This document shows positions 58,183-64,000 of a stretch of DNA of 64,000 nt, piece by piece. Numbering within the stretch: the stretch's first letter is position 1; the number at the start of each line of letters is the position of its first letter. Source of the DNA: Desmodus rotundus (Eukaryota; Chordata; Mammalia; Chiroptera; Phyllostomidae); NCBI RefSeq assembly GCF_022682495.2, contig NC_071393.1:98693010-98757009 (forward strand), read 5' to 3'. Position numbers and translations under genes: made by a program. The notes beneath the pieces are model-generated. The model did no database searches and was not told where the DNA came from. It saw nothing but the letters and a program-made list of their open reading frames with translations.

Positions 58183-58570
58183 GGGAGAAACATGATAGAG
58201 CTCTCTTTTAGAAAATAATTAAATGGAAATAGAAAAACTGGTCAGAGAGATAAGAGATTAACAGTGGAAGCCAGTTTGGGGGTCATTGCAGTATTCTGGG
58301 GGAGGATGATGAGGGACTGACTTAGGGCAGTGGGCATGAGAATGACAAGGAGTGGATGGATTTAGGGAATGAATGAGTGGACTTCTCAACTAAATGGATG
58401 TAGGTGGGAAAATGAGAACAACCAGAAGTGGCCAAAGTGTTGGGTTGGATCAGAGAGTAAATGATGGTACCACCTACCAAGAGAGAGAAACCAGGAGGTG
58501 AAAGCCAGAGAAATGAATGAGTTCGTTTTGCATATGTTGAAATTAAAGGAGACACCTGAAGTTTGAGAAT
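58090..58570 (-). mobile_element. L2 relic, part 2
   Basis: 'gagcaggggagaaacatgat', 'gggggtcattgcagtattct' and 'gttttgcatatgttgaaatt' continue the antisense L2 order. Same orientation as part 1. Confidence 0.6.
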
Positions 58571-59514
58571 AAAAACATAAGGAAAATATTGGGATATTCA
58601 GACACTGAAGTTCTAGTTCAAGGTGAGACCAAAGAGAGACACTTTTTAAAAGTAGCTTTCTGGAATGGAATCAAAATAATAAAATCAACCACAGAAACAT
58701 GGACATCCTTTAGAAATAAGAACACAAAACTTACTTACGACAAAGTGCAATACTTCGGTTTTGTTATGGTTTAAGTTTCCTGATTAAAACTAGATGGGGC
58801 ATTCATATGATCTAAAGATTATGTCTGATGTATTAAGTTTGCTTGGCTATTTGGAGCAATCTGTGACAGCAGAGTCCTATGACGATGCTGAAAGAAAGTA
58901 AAATAATGTTGTTAGTGTGTGCAGCCTGTTATCTGTCTAATGTAACACACTGCTGGAGGGGGACAGCTGGAGAAATAAGTCCATCAACAGACAGTGGTCA
59001 TTTCCTGGCCCTTAATTATTGCTGTTCACTTGCTTTATGGCCTTGCATTGATTTTTTAAAAAATAAGTCAATATGTCCATATGAGAACTGGCATCCCTGC
59101 AGCCTTGACATTTAAACAGCATACAATTAGAAAAGAAAGCACAAGTCCAAATTCTTAACAAATGTTTCCTTTCGAGGAAAAGTCTACTTCACACAAGCCA
59201 CATTGTTTCAAAAGCCAGATGAATTTTAGGGCCGCAGAAAGGCCTCACTATTCTGTATCAGTGTTATATGGAAACTCTTCTTTGAAAATACTTAATACTT
59301 AGAAACTAACACTCCCTCCTATCCTAAGGTAAGATGTATGGATAGATTTCAGAAGCCAAGACACCTATAGAAATAGTGGAGAAATAGTGGAGAGAAAACA
59401 CAGTGGGCAAGGGAAGGAGGGCATTCGCTGTATTCATTCATTCATTCTTTCTGCCTCTCTCCTTCACTCCTTTCCTTCGTCCCTTGCTCAGTCCTTCCCT
59501 TCCTCCATCCCCCA

Positions 59515-59640
59515 CTTGCAGGAATACTTGAGAACCTACTGTGTGTTAGAAATTGTACTAGGAGTAAGAGATAATATTCTGAACAAGAGGAACATACATA
59601 ACCTCTACCCTCAGGGAATCTATCGTACTTGATTTCAGAT
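59515..59640 (-). mobile_element. L2 relic
   Basis: 'gagaacctactgtgtgttag' and 'accctcagggaatctatcgt' match the antisense L2 3' end. Confidence 0.55.
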
Positions 59641-59754
59641 TCTACGTTTAAATAAAAGATAATATCACTTGTTTTCCACTCCTGTTCTCTCTCACTTTCA
59701 TGTTGTATAATAAAGCATATTAGTTTCACCTGTTTGTTTGGCAAATGTGCTGGG

Positions 59755-59990
59755 CATAACCCAGCTTGGCTGCCTGCATTTGAAATACAACTCTCTCACT
59801 TAATAGTTGTGTGTATTTGGCCAAGTGACTTAACCTTTTGACCTCCTGTCTCTTCATCTATAAAACACAGATGGTAATTGCACATGTCTCATAGGACAGT
59901 TTTGAGTATTACAAGAGATAATTCATTTAGAGCTTAGAATGGGCTCTGATACTGTATTGATGTTATAATACAGTACAATTAATGTTACAG
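59755..59990 (+). mobile_element. MIR SINE relic
   Basis: 'tggccaagtgacttaacctt', 'cttcatctataaaacacaga' and 'cataggacagttttgagtat' in MIR order. Confidence 0.75.
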
Positions 59991-60499
59991 TTGATGTTAC
60001 CCACTATTATTTTTATCATGTGCAGGAATAAACAGATGAAACAGACCGTATCTCTTGAGGAGCTTATAGTCTTGCAAGTGGAGACAGACAGGTACACAGA
60101 TAAAGGTAATAAAGCGTGGTGGGTGAAGTGATGAAAAAAGAATGCTTATGCTATCATGGGGGGTTCACATGGAAGGGAGTGGTGAATTTTTTGAGTCAAC
60201 TCTTTTGAGACGGATGTAATATCAATCCAAAGTAGTTTCTTATTTCCCTGACCCTTAGGTAAATGATCCTTCCCTATTAAATGCCTGTTTTGCTTGCTTT
60301 ATTTGCCCATGGTTATTCCACTGTGAATAGTTACATAAGCACAAATGAAGGCTTTTTACGAAGGGACATTGTGGTCCCTCTTTATTTACACTCTGAATAA
60401 AGGAGCTCACCAGAATGGGTGAAACTAGGTTACATTTTCCTGATTTCTTATGTTCAGTGGCATATTTCTTACACAAATCAGAGTTGTTTGTGCAAAGGG

Positions 60500-61310
60500 A
60501 AAATAGGCCTTTTCTAACCCCAGCAAGTAATCTTATTCCTTTTGCCAGTGACTGTCTATGTCATGGCCATGTGATTTTATTCTGGCCAATGGCCACCAAA
60601 GTAAGCTGGGGGTTCTGGGAAGATTTTCTCAATAATGTGAGACTAATAGGAGGAAATACCACTATTCTTCTCTGGATGTTGTTGGTCTGCATGCAATGGC
60701 TGGCACTACTGCAGCCATCTTGTGACCATAAAGGGAGATACCACTGACACCCTAACGATGGCAAATAGAAAGATGGAAACAAAGTGGGTCCCTGAAGACA
60801 CCCTTGAGCTGCTGGATTTACCTATCTGGGCCTCGATCCACCTCCATACCACTTGTTGCGTGAGAAAATAATACCTTAATTGTTCATGTTGCCTTTAGAT
60901 GGTTTTTCTTCCAGTTAACTCCTTGAGGTAGCTTGTCCCCAAGGATTTGCCTGCAGGAAAATTGTACATCCTCCTCCTTTTAAGCCCAGTTATGGACATA
61001 GGACTTGCTTTGACTACAGGAATGTCAGCAGCGTGATGGGACACTTCTGGGCAGAAGCTTCAAGGGCCAACATGTGGCTTGCCATGCTCCCTGTCCCCTG
61101 CCCCTTCGATCAGGGATGCACGCTGAGAGGGTGCCTCTGCCAACCTGGCTGTCAGTGACTGCAGTAAGTAGGGCTGTCTTGTCTCTTCTATGATGGACAT
61201 GGGGCATGAACAAGAAATAAACTTATCATTTTAAGCTGCTGAAACGTGTTGTTATTGTTGTTACTGTGGAGCAGTCTGGTCTGTTTTGACTGGTAAACAT
61301 CCTAAAAGCT
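60500..61310 (+). mobile_element. old LTR- or LINE-derived repeats, family unsure
   Basis: 'tgcagccatcttgtgaccat' and 'gaaagatggaaacaaagtgg' (to about 60890), then 'gaacaagaaataaacttatc' with 'ttttaagctgctga' (about 61205-61245). The last resembles the 3' end of MLT1-type MaLR LTRs. Probably two adjacent relics with no coding content. Confidence 0.4.
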
Positions 61311-61654
61311 GTAGTGACTGAAGACAATGGTGTGAAGGCAAGAGCTTGAGATGCAGCACCTTGACTCCCAGTAACTGAGCCGTGACTGGGAAGAACAGGC
61401 TCGCCTCTGCCCACTCCACACACTTCCTGGTCAGTGAGATGAGCCTCAGAATGTAAGTAACTTAATCCAAATAATACTCTTAATATGTCTTTGCTTCAAT
61501 GCATTATTCAGAGTAAATTAATCACGACTTATTAAGTGTCTCTTTAGTATCTCTGACACCAACCTCATCACGTTGCCCCACCAGGCTGTTTTTGTAATGA
61601 CCTCACTATGCACTCCCCCAGCCACCTGCCTACCTAGACACCCACCTAGGGGGC

Positions 61655-61830
61655 TTTCAGTAATGGTTCAATGGTTCATTGAGGTGGGTATTATTGTTGT
61701 TTCTCCTTTCCGGAGGAGGAAACAGAGACACGGAGAAGTTAAGTGTCTTGTCCAAGGTTGTGCAACTAAAATGCAGTGACACTTGGATTTGATTCCAGGA
61801 AATCTGGCTCCAGACTCATGCCTCACTATA
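61655..61830 (-). mobile_element. MIR SINE relic
   Basis: 'ggaggaggaaacagagacac', 'gtcttgtccaaggttgtgca' and 'cttggatttgattccagg' in antisense MIR order. Confidence 0.75.
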
Positions 61831-62609
61831 AGGCTCACCCAGGAGCAGCGGGGCTGTTCTTGGGAAGCAGTTCTTAAAGAAGCAGCAGGTTAAAAGCCCC
61901 TTTGAGCTTCATCTGATGTAAATCCTAGCTGGGTGTTGTTTTACAACTTGCAAAGCAAGTCTACGTCCTGGTTTCCTCAATGGTCAGATGGCACTGCTAA
62001 TGGTCCTGTCCTCTGCGAAGTAACTGGGGCATGTGAAGACCCTAGTACCCCGCTGGGTTTCGGTAATGTTACTGGGGCTGCTGAAGCATTCTGGGGCAGA
62101 CCGTGCCCCCAGAGGGTGCAGAAGTCTTGGGCACGTGGAGAGTCATGCACAAATGTGAAACGACCATTTGGGGATTTTCTCTAGGAGTTTGTAGGAGGAT
62201 ACAGGTTGTAAGGTGACAACAGGGCCTGGAAAAGTCTGCCCGGAGAGTCACTTCTGGGATCTGTAGACAAAATAGCAGCTGAGGTGCACCTGACATTCTG
62301 GAATGGATGGTCGGGTAAGCCATTGAGACCGACTGTGAGTTAGAGGGTTGGGGGCAGAATACCATTGAATGTAAACTGTAATTGAAAAAAAATTCACAGA
62401 GGGTTGGGGGCATTTTTCTGAGGACTGAAAGGGGTGCATAGATGTGCATATGAGTAGGGTGGTGAGGACAAGGAACTTGGATCTGAAATTGTTTCAGAAA
62501 GGCTTTAGGAATGTAGTACAAGAGAGAGAACTAGTGCTTTGGGAAAATGCAATGAACTACTAGCAGGTCCTGTTGGTTGTAACTCTAAAGTGTTTTTTGA
62601 AATTGAACA

Positions 62610-63290
62610 CTTCTTACCATCCCCACTGCGGCCACTGCCAACACCCTCCTTATCGCCACCATTGGGTCTCTTCTAGACTCTTGGGTCAGTCTAACTGGTC
62701 TCCCTTCTTCCACACTTGTCCCTGCCCCAACCATTCGTTTGCCTCATAGGAGACAAGGTGATCTTTTTAAAGAATATAGTCGGTCCCTGTATCTTCTTCT
62801 CACTCTTAGAATAAACCCCAAATCTTTGCTGCACAATCTGGCCCTGCCTAACACCTGGGTCTCATTTCTCACTCACACCCCCTTCCCTCATATTTCTCCT
62901 GTCTAGCCCCTTAGGTCTTCCCTCTGCCATACGAACACCCCAAGCTCCTGCCTGCATTAGCTGTTCCCTTTGCCTGCAATGCTTTCCCCAGGCTCTTTGC
63001 ATAGCTGGCTCCTTCTCCTCCTCTGGTCTTAATCCAAATATCACCTTCTACAATTCTCCAATCCCCATTCCCTGCTCCTCACTCTCTCTTGCCACGTTTT
63101 GTGCCATTAGCAGATTCCCTTTCCTCCACAGCACTCACTGCTGCCTGAAATGATCCTGTTTGTTCACTTGCCCATTTAAAGGGCTGTCGCCAGTCTTGCC
63201 TACTAGCCGGACTGAGCCTTGCTCACCTCATTCATTGCTGTAGCCCCCAGATCAGTTTCCAGTGCATGAAGCTCCATAAATTAAGAAATA
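62610..63290 (+). mobile_element. L2 element, longest copy in window
   Basis: About 680 bp in L2 order: 'aactggtctcccttcttcca', 'atctggccctgcctaacacc', 'ccctttgcctgcaatgcttt', 'cttaatccaaatatcacctt', 'ccacagcactcactgctgcc' and a 3' end at about 63280. Old and diverged. Confidence 0.8.
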
Positions 63291-64000
63291 AGTAATTTAC
63301 ATTTAATTTCTGTCAGTAATGCCTTTCAAACAGTTTACTCACATATGTCCCAGTGGAAAAGGAGAAAAATTAATTTTATTTATATTTAATTGAATATTAA
63401 TGTAGTCTTTGGATAATGGCAATGGAATAGTGATATCTGAGCACAATTTTATGAGGTTATCTATCTCTAGAAAATCTGAAATTACATTTACCTTCAAATT
63501 AACTATTTTTAAACCCAGGAGCAATGATTGATAGGTTTCTATTTTTAAATATTATGAAAATATAAAATGTAAGCTAGAATGTTTCTATAATAAAGAGCTT
63601 ATAGTTAGAAAGGCTAAATAATACAATATCAAAATCTAGCTAACCATATTTTCTTTACTGATTTATTTGAATAATTAATTGGTACTGAATATTTATTAGC
63701 AATCCTTTGAAATATTAACATTCTACCTGGGTATTAACTGCAGTTGCCTATTTATCTTATTTCTGGATTTGATTCAACATTTTTGTATTTAAAGATCCTT
63801 AATGGAGAGCCCTCTGGGACATAGTCATCTTCATTCTACATGTGGCCAAATTTGGTCATATTTACTGGTTGTGCAAGGAGCCCTTTCTGAGAAGTAAATA
63901 TTAATGCTGACTGGTTCTGAAAAAGGAACCCTCAGGGCACCTCTTCTCCTTCTTTCCATTTTTAGACACCTCTGTTAACTGCCTTAACACTCGAGTGCAA

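Larger units (their letters stand above)
48700..64000. other. region upstream of NIN, no gene recognised
   Basis: About 15 kb beyond the CpG island. In the human map the next gene past NIN on this side is ABHD12B, roughly 40 kb off, so an empty stretch is expected. I found MIR, L2, L1, VES and DNA-element relics and no splice-bounded coding exon. The open frames here are short and unrecognised. Confidence 0.6.

Noticed and set aside
48700..64000. A second gene upstream of NIN
   Set aside because: No splice-bounded exon with recognisable protein similarity was found; in human this gap is largely gene-free.

Overview
The window is mammalian nuclear DNA, almost certainly from a bat. At least ten copies of a tRNA-derived SINE have the layout of the chiropteran VES family: a CCTGGCTGGTGTGGCTCAG-like head, a tRNA-type B box, a pyrimidine-rich body and an A-rich tail. 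They sit beside young L1 3' ends and small non-autonomous hAT-like and mariner-like DNA elements. No vesper-bat Helitron end was recognised, which leans weakly against a vespertilionid; the species was not determined.

The only protein-coding gene I can support is NIN (ninein), on the minus strand and cut by the left edge. Five coding exons were read directly, each flanked by AG/GT splice sites and all in one continuous frame: 38895-39098 (start codon at 39077), 28249-28330, 15608-15780, 2841-2880 and 1353-1543. They total 669 coding bases, the first 223 residues of a centrosomal protein of roughly 2,100 residues. This part carries a canonical EF-hand loop at residues 21-32, a degenerate partner across the first coding splice, and a third EF-hand-like segment at about residues 180-215. 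The rest of NIN lies beyond position 1.

A CpG island at about 47270-48640 is the evident NIN promoter. It holds two good minus-strand donors for non-coding first exons (exon ends at 47484 and 48051), but the transcription start cannot be fixed from sequence. From 48.7 to 64 kb, upstream of NIN, I see no gene, only interspersed repeats. Introns make up most of 1-47 kb and hold MIR, L2, L1 and VES copies plus simple repeats.

No unknown gene system is evident. The most unusual structure is a pair of 111-bp inverted arms (57321-57431 and 58072-58182) that are identical at every base and lie 640 bp apart in otherwise old, diverged L2-bearing DNA. Also notable are a textbook 5'-inverted (twin-primed) L1 at 21.65-23.04 kb and an L1 nested in a hAT-like element at 51.06-51.54 kb.
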